A program made the position numbers and the translations under genes. DNA of 6,150 nucleotides, taken from positions 1 to 6,150 of the forward strand of contig JAJWLX010000112.1 in the NCBI GenBank assembly GCA_021636625.1, read 5' to 3'. The notes under the pieces were generated by a model, which was not told where the DNA came from, made no database searches, and saw only the letters and a list, made by a program, of their open reading frames with translations. The DNA comes from Prevotella sp. (GTDB lineage: Bacteria > Bacteroidota > Bacteroidia > Bacteroidales > Bacteroidaceae). Every line of letters begins with the position of its first letter. Positions within the stretch are counted from its first letter, which is position 1. Shown here piece after piece: positions 6,150-6,150 of the stretch.

Positions 6150-6150
6150 T

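Noticed and set aside
1..6150. CRISPR array, tRNA or rRNA
   Set aside because: No regularly spaced repeat series, cloverleaf or rRNA-like conserved stretch was seen on either strand.

Overview
The window looks like accessory DNA from a Bacteroidales gut bacterium, most likely Prevotellaceae (Prevotella/Segatella type). The grounds are Bacteroidetes-type promoters (TAnnTTTG, with TTTG about 20 bases upstream), weak Shine-Dalgarno sequences, a secreted-protein C-terminal tail typical of the phylum, a Bacteroidetes GH43 endo-arabinanase lipoprotein and a MobC-type conjugation coupling protein. Genus-level assignment is an inference from style, not a search result.

Layout, left to right. (1) Positions 1-260: the degraded end of an IS66-type accessory protein (TnpB, motif PTDMRKG) running into sequence with no recognisable gene. 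(2) Positions 432-1209: a self-contained hicA-hicB type II toxin-antitoxin unit. It has its own consensus promoter, a perfect hairpin that carries the hicA stop codon in its loop, and a strong intrinsic terminator. (3) Positions 1269-1830: a decayed gene whose surviving part resembles the C-terminus of a secreted PL1-type pectate lyase. It is 5'-truncated, is broken by an in-frame TAG, and still has its sorting-like tail and a terminator. (4) Positions 1831-3767: a regulatory region with a 14-base direct repeat at 22-base spacing just upstream of a -7 element, then an intact GH43 arabinanase lipoprotein. (5) Positions 3808-3842: a long hairpin shared as terminator by convergent genes. (6) Positions 3858-6149, minus strand: the coupling ATPase mobC, preceded by the last 17 codons of an upstream gene, probably the relaxase mobB.

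How the parts may work together. The pectate lyase remnant and the arabinanase both point to pectin (homogalacturonan backbone and RG-I arabinan side chains), so this looks like a reduced pectin-utilisation locus in which one enzyme has died and one remains. The arabinanase promoter lacks a -33 TTTG and instead has a direct repeat there, which fits activator-dependent control, for example by a hybrid two-component or AraC-type regulator encoded elsewhere. The nearby mob genes, toxin-antitoxin pair and IS66 remnant fit a mobile or formerly mobile region; no element end or attachment site is visible. I did not find a clearly new multi-gene system. The best leads are the direct-repeat operator, the hairpin at the hicA stop codon and the pectinase/conjugation junction.
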